From an uncultured Eubacterium sp. (GTDB lineage Bacteria; Bacillota; Clostridia; Lachnospirales; Lachnospiraceae), in the NCBI GenBank assembly GCA_900551945.1, contig URYE01000106.1:1-5794 (forward strand): a stretch of DNA of 5,794 nt. The letters are read 5' to 3'. The notes beneath the pieces were generated by a model. It made no database searches, was not told the DNA's origin, and saw only the letters and a list, made by a program, of their open reading frames with translations. Numbering within the stretch: position 1 is the stretch's first letter; each line of letters starts with the position of its first letter. The position numbers and the translations under genes were made by a program. Shown here in pieces: positions 1-5,794 of this stretch.

Positions 1-83
1 GAATTTGGTTAAACTTTAACATAATATGTACTAAAATATTTAAAAGGCAACTTAACCCCAATATCTTCAACCAAAATAACCAC

Positions 84-112
84 TACCAATTCCCCCAAAA
101 TTCTGCTATAAT
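84..112 (+). promoter_or_regulatory. Predicted sigma-A promoter with extended -10 for the reductase-phosphatase pair
   Basis: A perfect -10 hexamer TATAAT lies at 107-112 and is preceded by TGC at 104-106, giving the extended -10 form TGnTATAAT. With a 17-base spacer the -35 would be TACCAA at 84-89, which matches TTGACA poorly; an extended -10 commonly compensates for this. The expected transcript start is near 119, leaving a leader of about 45 nt. The ribosome binding site GGAGG at 152-156 sits 7 bases before the ATG at 164. The -10 assignment is strong; the weak -35 leaves room for an activator, but none is identified. Confidence 0.7.
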
Positions 113-163
113 ATTCCCAAACCATATTCTAAGAAAACAAAAAATAATAACGGAGGACACAAT

Positions 164-976
164 ATGATTACATTTAATAATGGCGTATCTATTCCACAAG
201 TTGGGCTTGGTGTGTTTAGAACTGAGTCGGGAGAAGATACTGTTAATGCTGTAAAGTGGGCTATTGAAGCGGGATATCGCCACATTGATACAGCTAAAGC
301 TTATGGCAATGAAAAAAGTGTTGGTGATGGAATTAAGGCTTGTGGAGTAGCAAGAGAAGAATTATTCATCACAACAAAGCTTTGGAATGAGGATACAAGA
401 CAAGGACGAGCAAAAGAAGCATTTGAAGAAAGTCTTGAAAAGTTACAGACAGACTATATCGACCTTTATCTTATTCATTGGCCAGCAAATGGATATGAAA
501 AAGCATGGAAAGACATGGAAGAAATCTATAAAACAGGCAAAGTAAAGGCAATTGGTGTAAGTAACTTTAACATTCACCATCTTGAAACATTAAGTAAAAT
601 ATGGGAAGTAGTTCCAGCAGTTAATCAGATAGAGGTACACCCATATTATTCAAATATTGCAAATGTAGAATATAGCCAAAAGTTAGGAATTACAGTAGAA
701 GCTTATAGTCCATTAGGTGGTAATGGAGCAAGAACATTACAAGACCCAGTAATTATCGAGCTTGCAAAAAAATATTCAAAGACACCAGCACAGGTTGTAC
801 TTCGTTGGAATATGCAGCGCAATATCGTAGTACTTCCTAAGTCAATTCACAAAGATAGAATAATTTCCAACTACGATGTATTTGATTTTACATTATCTGA
901 TGAAGATATGAAGTTAATCAATGCACTTAATAAAGATGCAAAAGTTGGTTCAGACCCAGATAATTTTAACTTCTAA
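164..976 (+). CDS. Aldo/keto reductase, prokaryotic AKR5-like
   Basis: This is a predicted cytosolic NADPH-dependent aldo/keto reductase of 270 residues, the usual length for short bacterial members such as B. subtilis YvgN-type or 2,5-diketogluconate reductase-like enzymes. It would reduce aldehydes or ketones to alcohols in a single (beta/alpha)8 barrel. The full catalytic tetrad is visible: Asp42 (in HIDTA), Tyr47 (in AYGNE), Lys72 (in TTKLWNED) and His105 (in LIHWP). Other family signatures are GVSNF at 131-135, NQIEVHP at 154-160, and the cofactor-binding stretch LPKSIHKDRI beginning at 224, with Lys226, Ser227 and Arg232 likely contacting the 2'-phosphate of NADPH. The C-terminus DPDNFNF is typical. 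The start at 164 is fixed by GGAGG 7 bases upstream and by family alignment. It is first in a probable two-gene unit. The physiological substrate cannot be told from sequence; methylglyoxal or other reactive aldehydes are a family-based possibility. Confidence 0.96.
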   Translation: MITFNNGVSIPQVGLGVFRTESGEDTVNAVKWAIEAGYRHIDTAKAYGNEKSVGDGIKACGVAREELFITTKLWNEDTRQGRAKEAFEESLEKLQTDYIDLYLIHWPANGYEKAWKDMEEIYKTGKVKAIGVSNFNIHHLETLSKIWEVVPAVNQIEVHPYYSNIANVEYSQKLGITVEAYSPLGGNGARTLQDPVIIELAKKYSKTPAQVVLRWNMQRNIVVLPKSIHKDRIISNYDVFDFTLSDEDMKLINALNKDAKVGSDPDNFNF

Positions 977-1000
977 ATATTAATAGTAAAGGTAAAAAGC

Positions 1001-1543
1001 ATGGCACATATATATTTTACACGACATGGTCAGACCGTATGGAATGTAGAAAATAAAATCTGCGGAATGACTGATATAGAATTAACAAAGTTAGGACATA
1101 GACAAGCAGAAGAACTAGGTGTATTTATAAGAAATAATGATATACATATTGATGAAATATTATACTCACCATTAATAAGAGCAGCAGAAACAGCAAGACA
1201 TATTTCAGAAGTGACAGGGATACAAAGGCGTGAAGAAGTTAGGCTTATTGAACAAAACTTTGGAAAATATGAATCAACACCACGAGATGGAAAAGAATTT
1301 GCACAAGCAAAAACACATTTCTTAGAACATTACGATGGTGGAGAAACAATGTTTCATGTAGCACAAAGAGTATATAATTTATTAGATGAAATAAAGCTTG
1401 AAGCTGACCACAAAATATATTTATTAGTAGCGCATGGTGGAATTGGGAGAGTAATTAATTCATATTTTTATGATATGACAAATGAACAATTTGCCAATTT
1501 TAGTATAAAAAATTGTGAATTAAAAGAATATGTGTTTTGGTAA
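1001..1543 (+). CDS. Histidine phosphatase family protein (phosphoglycerate mutase-like)
   Basis: This 180-residue protein belongs to the histidine phosphatase (branch 1) superfamily, which removes phosphate from small molecules or proteins through a phosphohistidine intermediate. The N-terminal RHGQT motif supplies the nucleophile His9 with Arg8. Arg60 lies in SPLIRAAETA, Glu84 (in RLIEQNFGKYES) is the likely general acid, and His145 lies in the C-terminal AHGG motif, so the active site appears intact. It is short for a phosphoglycerate mutase (about 230-250 residues) and closer to the CobC/GpmB-like phosphatases. The lack of cobalamin genes nearby gives no support for alpha-ribazole phosphatase. 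It starts 24 bases after the reductase stop with a modest AAAGGT ribosome binding site at 988-993 and no visible promoter between them, so co-transcription is likely. The codons are more AT-rich than in the reductase. The substrate is unknown, and a 'phosphoglycerate mutase' label would overstate the evidence. Confidence 0.93.
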   Translation: MAHIYFTRHGQTVWNVENKICGMTDIELTKLGHRQAEELGVFIRNNDIHIDEILYSPLIRAAETARHISEVTGIQRREEVRLIEQNFGKYESTPRDGKEFAQAKTHFLEHYDGGETMFHVAQRVYNLLDEIKLEADHKIYLLVAHGGIGRVINSYFYDMTNEQFANFSIKNCELKEYVFW

Positions 1544-1562
1544 GTTTTCATATTAAAAATTT

Positions 1563-1726
1563 TAAATAAAAAATACACACAAGTAAAGTACAATTTATAG
1601 ATTTATATATTATTATTCATATGTACAATTGATAAAAAAGCTCTATGCACATAAGTTGAAGCATAGAAAAGCACAATATATAAATCTAAATGATTGCTTT
1701 TTATTGATGTGTTTATTTTATATTTA
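1563..1726. repeat. Large imperfect inverted repeat I (about 164 bp)
   Basis: The core is a perfect 14-base inverted repeat: TAGATTTATATATT at 1598-1611 and its reverse complement at 1675-1688. Pairing continues outward with gaps: AAAG and CAAT (1585-1588, 1591-1594) face ATTG and CTTT (1693-1696, 1697-1700). The 18 bases at 1563-1580 then match the reverse complement of 1709-1726 at 16 of 18 positions. Together the arms could form a cruciform or one long RNA hairpin of roughly 50 bases per arm, with a 63-base loop (1612-1674) that has its own stem. No gene lies inside and I recognise no insertion-sequence ends. It could be a non-autonomous mobile remnant, a terminator region, or a chance product of AT-rich sequence, though two independent paired segments make chance less likely. 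Confidence 0.6.
1634..1666 (-). terminator. Probable rho-independent terminator for the chemoreceptor gene
   Basis: Read on the minus strand, TCTATGC pairs with GCATAGA (7 bp; + coordinates 1661-1667 and 1642-1648) around a 12-base loop. The bases GC and six T residues (the A-run at 1634-1639 on +) follow. This hairpin-plus-U-tract layout fits a minus-strand terminator, and nothing similar appears on the plus strand. It lies about 200 bases past the chemoreceptor stop at 1868 and sits in the loop of inverted repeat I. The stem is short, so the call is moderate. Confidence 0.45.
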
Positions 1727-1729
1727 ACT

Positions 1730-1816
1730 AAACTGTTGCACTAAGAAAATTTTATAAAATATGTACATAGTAATTAAATTCATATGTTTTATAGCTTTTT
1801 GTTAGTGCGACAGTTT
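1730..1816. repeat. Inverted repeat II with 15-base ends (87 bp, hairpin-forming)
   Basis: AAACTGTTGCACTAA at 1730-1744 and TTAGTGCGACAGTTT at 1802-1816 are reverse complements at 14 of 15 positions. The interior also pairs: AAAA at 1746-1749 faces TTTT at 1797-1800, TATAAAA at 1753-1759 faces TTTTATA at 1787-1793, and TATG at 1760-1763 faces CATA at 1781-1784. The whole element can therefore fold into one long hairpin. Its small size, terminal inverted repeats and lack of a gene resemble a miniature inverted-repeat element, but I see no clear target-site duplication beside it. On the plus strand the inner stem is followed by GC and five T residues (1796-1800), so it might also act as a weak terminator for the phosphatase transcript. 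Confidence 0.65.
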
Positions 1817-1867
1817 CGTTATAAATAGTAACAAAAATGTAAGTATTAGTGCTACTTTTATTAAACT

Positions 1868-3286
1868 TTAAGAGTTCTTCACTCCTAACTCTAGTTGCAA
1901 GGTAATAGATTCTTTAGTATTTCCATTTTTTTTAAGATACAAAATAAGCCCATCAATACTATGTGCCATAACTTCATAACATTTTCTAGTCTTTTCAAAG
2001 TATTCAATAGCAAGTTTTGAGTCACCATTTTCCATAGCTTTAAAAGAATTAGTTGCGCAATCGTGATACTTTAAATGAGCTTCTTTAATTTGTGCAAATT
2101 CTTGTGAATTAGTGATAATAGTATCATCAACACTAGATAGCCATTTTCCTAGTTTACAGTTGTCAGGTCGATTTACCTGCTTTAATAAAAGGTGTTCAAG
2201 TCCAATAATATTTCCATAAACTCGCCATAAAAGAATAAAGTGGTCAGTTTTAAAAATATGGAGTTTATCAAGTAAAGTTACACAAGAAAAACCTTTAATC
2301 ATGTGACTTCTAGTCTTGTCAATATAGCGACTATCTTTATATATATGAGAACTAAAATCAATACAGTGTTGATAAAGAGAAGTATAATTATCAGACATCA
2401 AGTCAACTTGTCTGGTAAAATCTTTAGTTATAGAGGATTGATTTTCCACGTCATTGCAAATGCTTGTGACAGAGTTGTTAAGCTGAGAAAGTTGGTTGTA
2501 TATGTTTTCAATGTCATTTAGAGATTTAGATACCATATCAGTGCCTTTGTTAAGGTGAGAACAGGTATTGTTCATAGAATTTGCAAGGTCGTTAATATCA
2601 TTTTTTAATTGAGAAACATAAGATACGATATCACTTGCAGAGCTAGTAGTGTTTTGGGAAAGATTACGAACTTCATCAGCAACAATAGCAAAGCCTTTTC
2701 CAGCTTCACCCGCATGAGCTGCTTCAATAGAAGCATTTATTGCAAGAAGATTACTTTGCTGGGCAATATTTTTGACCATATCAACAATGTCACTAATTTT
2801 ATCAATTTTATCTTGAAAATGTTGAATAGCAGAGTTAATTTCAGTTATCTGCTTTGTAGAATTATTAACAATATCAATGCTTGAATACATATTTTTAGAG
2901 CTTGTTTGTGACGAAATAAGCATATCATTAGTGTTTTGTTGAACAGAAGCAATTAATTGAAAAATGTGTTCAATAGAAATACCAAGATTGTTACCTGAGC
3001 TTTTCATAGAATTAATAGAGCTAGTCTGAGTATCCATATTTTCAATCATGTGTTTAATAATATCAAAATCAGAAAGGTCAGCAAGTACACTATTAAGGCG
3101 CATAATATAGTCATTATTAGATTGCTTAAGCGAACTTATAAGGTTGTTAAGTTTATCAGCACATATTCTATTTGAAAAAAGCTTCTCATCAACGGGGGAA
3201 TAATCCCCACCTGCTAATCGGTCAATTTCATTAAGTAGGTTTTGCAAATCATGGGTTGTTGCTGGTGTATTTTTTTTTGTAAACAT
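1868..3286 (-). CDS. Soluble methyl-accepting chemotaxis protein with C-terminal CZB zinc-binding domain
   Basis: This 472-residue chemoreceptor has no signal peptide or membrane segment, so it should act in the cytoplasm, signalling through CheW and CheA to the flagellar motor. Residues 1-100 are predicted mostly helical without a recognisable sensor domain. The signalling hairpin spans about 100-330. Its conserved tip at 167-220 includes the blocks [20 protein letters not shown] and [12 protein letters not shown], the kinase-control region. Residues about 340-450 match a CZB (chemoreceptor zinc-binding) domain, with the 3His/1Cys ligand set visible: His349, Cys377 (in CKLGKWL), and His404 and His408 (HLKYH). 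CZB domains in other bacteria bind zinc and have been linked to zinc or hypochlorous-acid sensing. The start at 3286 is supported by GGAGGG (minus strand, 3292-3297) 5 bases upstream. No che or flagellar gene is nearby, so it is an orphan receptor here. A run of nine A residues in codons 3-6 is notable. Confidence 0.94.
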   Translation of the reverse strand: MFTKKNTPATTHDLQNLLNEIDRLAGGDYSPVDEKLFSNRICADKLNNLISSLKQSNNDYIMRLNSVLADLSDFDIIKHMIENMDTQTSSINSMKSSGNNLGISIEHIFQLIASVQQNTNDMLISSQTSSKNMYSSIDIVNNSTKQITEINSAIQHFQDKIDKISDIVDMVKNIAQQSNLLAINASIEAAHAGEAGKGFAIVADEVRNLSQNTTSSASDIVSYVSQLKNDINDLANSMNNTCSHLNKGTDMVSKSLNDIENIYNQLSQLNNSVTSICNDVENQSSITKDFTRQVDLMSDNYTSLYQHCIDFSSHIYKDSRYIDKTRSHMIKGFSCVTLLDKLHIFKTDHFILLWRVYGNIIGLEHLLLKQVNRPDNCKLGKWLSSVDDTIITNSQEFAQIKEAHLKYHDCATNSFKAMENGDSKLAIEYFEKTRKCYEVMAHSIDGLILYLKKNGNTKESITLQLELGVKNS

Positions 3287-3335
3287 AGAAACCCTCCAAT
3301 ATATAGTTTTATCTTGTGAACAAAATATTGTAAAT

Positions 3336-3344
3336 ATTATAACA
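3336..3344 (-). promoter_or_regulatory. Predicted extended -10 promoter of the chemoreceptor gene
   Basis: On the minus strand TATAAT occupies 3341 down to 3336 and is preceded by TGT (3344-3342), an extended -10 element. The -35 at a 17-base spacing (3364-3359, TAGCAT) is poor. Transcription would start near 3329, giving a leader of about 40 nt before the ATG at 3286. I see no motility-type sigma-D promoter (TAAA with GCCGATAA), so housekeeping expression is more likely. This promoter diverges from the clpB promoter with about 90 bp between the two -10/-35 regions. Confidence 0.6.
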
Positions 3345-3417
3345 TAAATAGTACAAAAATGCTATGAAAATAGTAATAATTGTAAAATAAGTAATATTAT
3401 TAAAAAATTTAAAAAAA

Positions 3418-3444
3418 TTAGCACTCACCTCTTGACAGTGCTAA
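3418..3444 (+). promoter_or_regulatory. CIRCE element (HrcA operator) upstream of clpB
   Basis: The left arm TTAGCACTC (3418-3426) is a perfect match to the CIRCE consensus TTAGCACTC-N9-GAGTGCTAA. The spacer is exactly 9 bases (3427-3435), and the right arm CAGTGCTAA (3436-3444) differs only at its innermost base. HrcA is the repressor known to bind CIRCE at class I heat-shock genes. The right arm overlaps the -35 hexamer of the clpB promoter, so bound HrcA should block polymerase. An additional half-site-like AGTGCTAT lies at 3450-3457 over the -10. The hrcA gene itself is not in this window. Confidence 0.93.
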
Positions 3445-3460
3445 TAATTAGTGCTATAAC
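3432..3460 (+). promoter_or_regulatory. Strong sigma-A promoter of clpB
   Basis: The consensus -35 TTGACA (3432-3437) is separated by exactly 17 bases from TATAAC (3455-3460), a five-of-six match to the -10 consensus. A-rich and T-rich tracts at about 3396-3420 sit directly upstream and could act as an UP element. Transcription should begin near 3467. The promoter is embedded in the CIRCE operator, consistent with a strong promoter held down by HrcA in normal growth. Confidence 0.85.
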
Positions 3461-3466
3461 CTAGTT

Positions 3467-3684
3467 AAAGTTAAAGAAACAAGTAAGGTTACAGCTTATA
3501 ATAAGAAAATGAAAAAGCGAAAAACTTACATATTCAAGACTTTAAAACCTAGAAAATTCATATATTTATAATTGATATTCGATAAACAAAAGCTAATGTT
3601 GCATCCGTATCAATTTATAAATTTGAATTTTTAAAAAACATAACGATAAATTTGTGGGGAATATTAATAAAAGGAGGATTTGTT
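3467..3684 (+). other. Predicted long 5' leader of clpB mRNA
   Basis: From the predicted start near 3467 to the clpB ATG there are about 218 untranslated bases, long for a bacterial heat-shock leader. It contains the hairpin at 3553-3631 (listed separately) and ends with a very strong ribosome binding site, AAGGAGG at 3671-3677, 7 bases before the ATG. A 9-base direct repeat ATAAATTTG occurs at 3617-3625 and 3646-3654. I do not recognise a known riboswitch, T-box or CtsR operator in it. The extent depends on the promoter at 3432-3460 being the only one used. Confidence 0.6.
3553..3631 (+). repeat. Long AT-rich hairpin in the clpB leader
   Basis: ATTTATAATTGATA (3564-3577) pairs with TATCAATTTATAAAT (3608-3622) with a single bulged base. 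After a small internal loop, AAAATTC (3553-3559) pairs with GAATTTT (3625-3631). The total is about 21 base pairs, closed by a 30-base loop (3578-3607). No T-tract follows within the usual distance, so it is not an obvious terminator. The ribosome binding site 40 bases downstream is not in the stem. It may affect mRNA stability or respond to temperature, but that is inference. Confidence 0.55.
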
Positions 3685-5794
3685 ATGAACATTAATAAGT
3701 TTACTCAAAAGTCGATTGAAGCAGTTAATAATTGTGAGAAAATAGCTTATGATTATGGCAATCAAGAGATTGACCAAGAGCATTTTCTTTATAGCCTTAT
3801 GACAATAGAAGATAGCCTTATAGCTAATCTTATTGAAAAAATGGAAATTAACAAAGAAACATTTCTTGAAAATATAAAGACATTACTTAACGGTAAGACA
3901 AAGGTATCGGGAAATGTTAAGTTGTATATTAGCAATGATTTGAATAAAGTTCTTATCAATGCAGAAGACGAAGCAAAGAGAATGGGAGATACTTATGTAT
4001 CAGTTGAACATCTTATGCTTGCCATGATTTCAGCACCTAATAAGGCAATCAAGCAGTTGTTTAAGACTTATGGAATTACAAGAGATAAGTTCTTATCAGT
4101 GCTTGCAACAGTGAGAGGTAATCAGTCAGTGACTTCCGACAATCCAGAAGCTACTTACGATACACTTAATAAATACGGTCAAGACTTAGTGGAAAGAGCA
4201 AAAGAAGGAAAGCTTGACCCAGTAATAGGCAGAGATAACGAGATAAGAAATGTTATCCGTATTCTTTCAAGAAAGACAAAGAACAACCCAGTACTTATAG
4301 GTGAACCTGGTGTTGGTAAAACAGCAGTAGTAGAAGGTCTTGCACAAAGAATAGTACGAGGTGATGTTCCAGAAACTCTTAAAAATAAGAAAATATTTGC
4401 ACTTGATATGGGTGCACTCGTTGCAGGTGCTAAGTATAGAGGTGAATTTGAAGAAAGATTAAAGGCTGTGCTTGATGAAGTTAAGAAAAGCGAAGGTCAG
4501 ATAATTCTTTTCATTGATGAAATTCACACAATTGTAGGTGCAGGTAAGACAGAAGGCTCTATGGACGCAGGCAATATGTTAAAGCCTATGCTTGCAAGGG
4601 GGGAGCTTCACTGTATAGGTGCTACAACACTTGATGAACACAGAGAATATATTGAAAAAGACCCAGCGCTTGAAAGACGTTTCCAACCTGTAATGGTAGA
4701 TGAACCAACAGTTGAAGATACTATTTCTATATTAAGAGGTCTTAAAGACAGATATGAAGTATTCCATGGTGTAAAGATTGCTGACAGTGCGTTAGTATCT
4801 GCTGCCACATTATCAGATAGATACATTTCAGATAGATTTCTTCCAGATAAGGCAATTGACCTTGTTGATGAAGCTTGTGCGATGATTAAGACAGAGCTTG
4901 ATTCACTTCCAGCCGAGCTTGATGAGCTTCAAAGAAAGATTATGCAGTTAGAAATAGAAGAAGCTGCACTTAAAAAGGAAAGTGACAATTTAAGTAAGGA
5001 AAGACTTGAAGCTTTACAGAAAGAATTGTCAGAAATGCGTTCTAATTTCAAACAGCAAAAGGCAAAATGGGATAACGAAAAGGCAAGTGTTGACCAGATT
5101 AGCAAGTTAAAGGAAGAATTAGAACAGATTAACAATGAGATTGCGCAGGCAAAGCGAGATTACAATCTTGAAAAGGCAGCAGAACTTCAATATGGTAAGT
5201 TGCCAGCAGTTCAAAAGCAGTTAAATGAGGCCGAAGAAAAGGTAAAGAGCAAGAGTATGGATTTGGTACACGAAAGTGTAACAGAAGAAGAAATTGCAAA
5301 GATTATTTCAAGATGGACTGGTATTCCAGTTGCTAAGTTAAGTGAAACAGAAAGAGAAAAGACACTTCACCTTGAAGATTTACTTCATAAGAGAGTCGTT
5401 GGTCAAGATGAGGGTGTAACTAAAGTTACAGAAGCTATAATAAGGTCAAAAGCAGGTATTAAAGACCCAACAAAGCCAATTGGTTCATTCTTATTCTTAG
5501 GTCCAACAGGTGTAGGTAAGACAGAACTTGCTAAGGCGTTAGCCGAAAGTCTTTTTGATGATGACAGTAATATCGTAAGACTTGATATGTCCGAATATAT
5601 GGAGAAATACTCAGTGTCACGTCTTATAGGAGCGCCTCCGGGATATGTAGGATATGACGAGGGCGGTCAGCTTACAGAAGCAGTAAGAAGAAAACCATAC
5701 TCAGTTGTATTGTTTGATGAAATAGAAAAGGCTCACCCAGATGTATTTAATGTACTTTTACAGGTGCTTGATGACGGTAGAATTACTGACTCAC
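3685..5794 (+). CDS. clpB: ATP-dependent disaggregase ClpB (3' end outside window)
   Basis: The first 703 codons of ClpB are present; the family is usually about 860 residues, so roughly 160 C-terminal residues lie beyond the window. ClpB is a hexameric cytosolic AAA+ machine that threads aggregated proteins through its pore together with DnaK. Residues 1 to about 148 form the Clp N-domain. Module 1 has Walker A GEPGVGKT (206-213), pore-loop Tyr251 in AKYRGEF, Walker B FIDE (Glu279) and arginine fingers Arg331/Arg332. A full coiled-coil middle domain at about 409-525 separates ClpB from ClpA, ClpC and ClpE. Module 2 has Walker A GPTGVGKT (606-613), pore-loop GYVGY (653-657) and Walker B LFDE (Glu679). 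No frameshift is visible. The start is set by AAGGAGG 7 bases upstream and by family numbering. A CIRCE-controlled promoter lies upstream, pointing to HrcA-regulated heat-shock expression. No tyrosine-independent or truncated variant features are seen. Confidence 0.98.
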   Translation, partial: MNINKFTQKSIEAVNNCEKIAYDYGNQEIDQEHFLYSLMTIEDSLIANLIEKMEINKETFLENIKTLLNGKTKVSGNVKLYISNDLNKVLINAEDEAKRMGDTYVSVEHLMLAMISAPNKAIKQLFKTYGITRDKFLSVLATVRGNQSVTSDNPEATYDTLNKYGQDLVERAKEGKLDPVIGRDNEIRNVIRILSRKTKNNPVLIGEPGVGKTAVVEGLAQRIVRGDVPETLKNKKIFALDMGALVAGAKYRGEFEERLKAVLDEVKKSEGQIILFIDEIHTIVGAGKTEGSMDAGNMLKPMLARGELHCIGATTLDEHREYIEKDPALERRFQPVMVDEPTVEDTISILRGLKDRYEVFHGVKIADSALVSAATLSDRYISDRFLPDKAIDLVDEACAMIKTELDSLPAELDELQRKIMQLEIEEAALKKESDNLSKERLEALQKELSEMRSNFKQQKAKWDNEKASVDQISKLKEELEQINNEIAQAKRDYNLEKAAELQYGKLPAVQKQLNEAEEKVKSKSMDLVHESVTEEEIAKIISRWTGIPVAKLSETEREKTLHLEDLLHKRVVGQDEGVTKVTEAIIRSKAGIKDPTKPIGSFLFLGPTGVGKTELAKALAESLFDDDSNIVRLDMSEYMEKYSVSRLIGAPPGYVGYDEGGQLTEAVRRKPYSVVLFDEIEKAHPDVFNVLLQVLDDGRITDS

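Larger units (their letters stand above)
1544..1867. other. Convergent intergenic region without a gene
   Basis: This 324-base, very AT-rich gap separates the stop codons of the phosphatase (+) and the chemoreceptor (-). I see no credible coding region or tRNA. It is mostly occupied by two adjacent imperfect inverted repeats, with one probable minus-strand terminator nested in the first; all are listed separately. No conventional GC-rich hairpin with a T-tract immediately follows the phosphatase gene. Confidence 0.8.

Noticed and set aside
3..166. Plus-strand open frame running into the reductase start
   Set aside because: It has no start codon in view and contains the promoter and leader; its composition (Asn, Ile, Gln-rich) looks like untranslated AT-rich DNA.
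83..283. Minus-strand 66-codon open frame
   Set aside because: It overlaps the reductase promoter, ribosome binding site and gene start, has no recognisable protein features and lacks a ribosome binding site.
1548..1570. Palindromic AT tract right after the phosphatase gene as a terminator
   Set aside because: It contains only A-T pairs and lacks a clear T-tract after a stable stem.
1563..1816. CRISPR array
   Set aside because: The repeats are inverted pairs, not regularly spaced direct repeats, and no cas gene is present.
1841..1857. AAGTA/TACTT stem just after the chemoreceptor stop as a terminator
   Set aside because: It has only five mostly A-T pairs, too weak for termination; the hairpin at 1634-1666 is a better candidate.
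2303..2884. Two plus-strand open frames inside the chemoreceptor gene
   Set aside because: They are antisense shadows of a well-supported minus-strand gene with conserved signalling motifs.
3509..3571. Possible 20-residue basic leader peptide (starts MKKRKTYIF) in the clpB leader
   Set aside because: There is no proper ribosome binding site before its ATG, and a 20-codon frame is expected by chance; conservation would be needed to revive it.
3572..3600. Second clpB promoter (TTGATA with TAATGT)
   Set aside because: The -10 matches at only three of six positions, and the TTGATA is part of the leader hairpin stem.
4608..5135. Two minus-strand open frames inside clpB
   Set aside because: They are antisense to conserved AAA+ and middle-domain sequence and show no independent support.

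Overview
The window looks like chromosomal DNA from a low-GC Gram-positive anaerobe, most likely a clostridium and possibly Lachnospiraceae-like. The basis is AT-rich intergenic DNA, strong GGAGG-type ribosome binding sites, sigma-A-type promoters, a CIRCE heat-shock operator, and a soluble chemoreceptor with a zinc-binding CZB domain. The family assignment is inference; no rRNA or other phylogenetic marker is present.

Layout. (1) Positions 1-163 hold a promoter with an extended -10. (2) Two co-directional + strand genes follow, 24 bp apart: an aldo/keto reductase (164-976) and a histidine phosphatase (1001-1543), probably one transcript. (3) The convergent gap 1544-1867 has no gene but carries two adjacent large imperfect hairpins (about 1563-1726 and 1730-1816). 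Inside the loop of the first is a probable minus-strand terminator. (4) A minus-strand gene (1868-3286) encodes a soluble methyl-accepting chemotaxis protein with a C-terminal CZB domain. (5) The divergent region 3287-3684 carries the chemoreceptor promoter, a near-perfect CIRCE operator overlapping a strong promoter, and a leader of about 218 nt containing a long AT-rich hairpin. (6) clpB starts at 3685 and runs off the right edge after 703 codons, in the second AAA+ module.

How the parts relate. The clpB unit reads as a heat-shock gene: HrcA bound at CIRCE would block the -35 element and release it under stress, after which ClpB would disaggregate proteins with DnaK/DnaJ/GrpE. The reductase/phosphatase pair and the chemoreceptor have no obvious functional tie to clpB. 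Redox or aldehyde detoxification by the reductase and zinc or oxidant sensing by the CZB receptor would fit a loose stress theme, but that is conjecture.

No clear new multigene system is visible. The items most worth a second look are non-coding: the CIRCE-plus-promoter arrangement with an extra half-site, the structured clpB leader, and the tandem hairpin element between the convergent genes.
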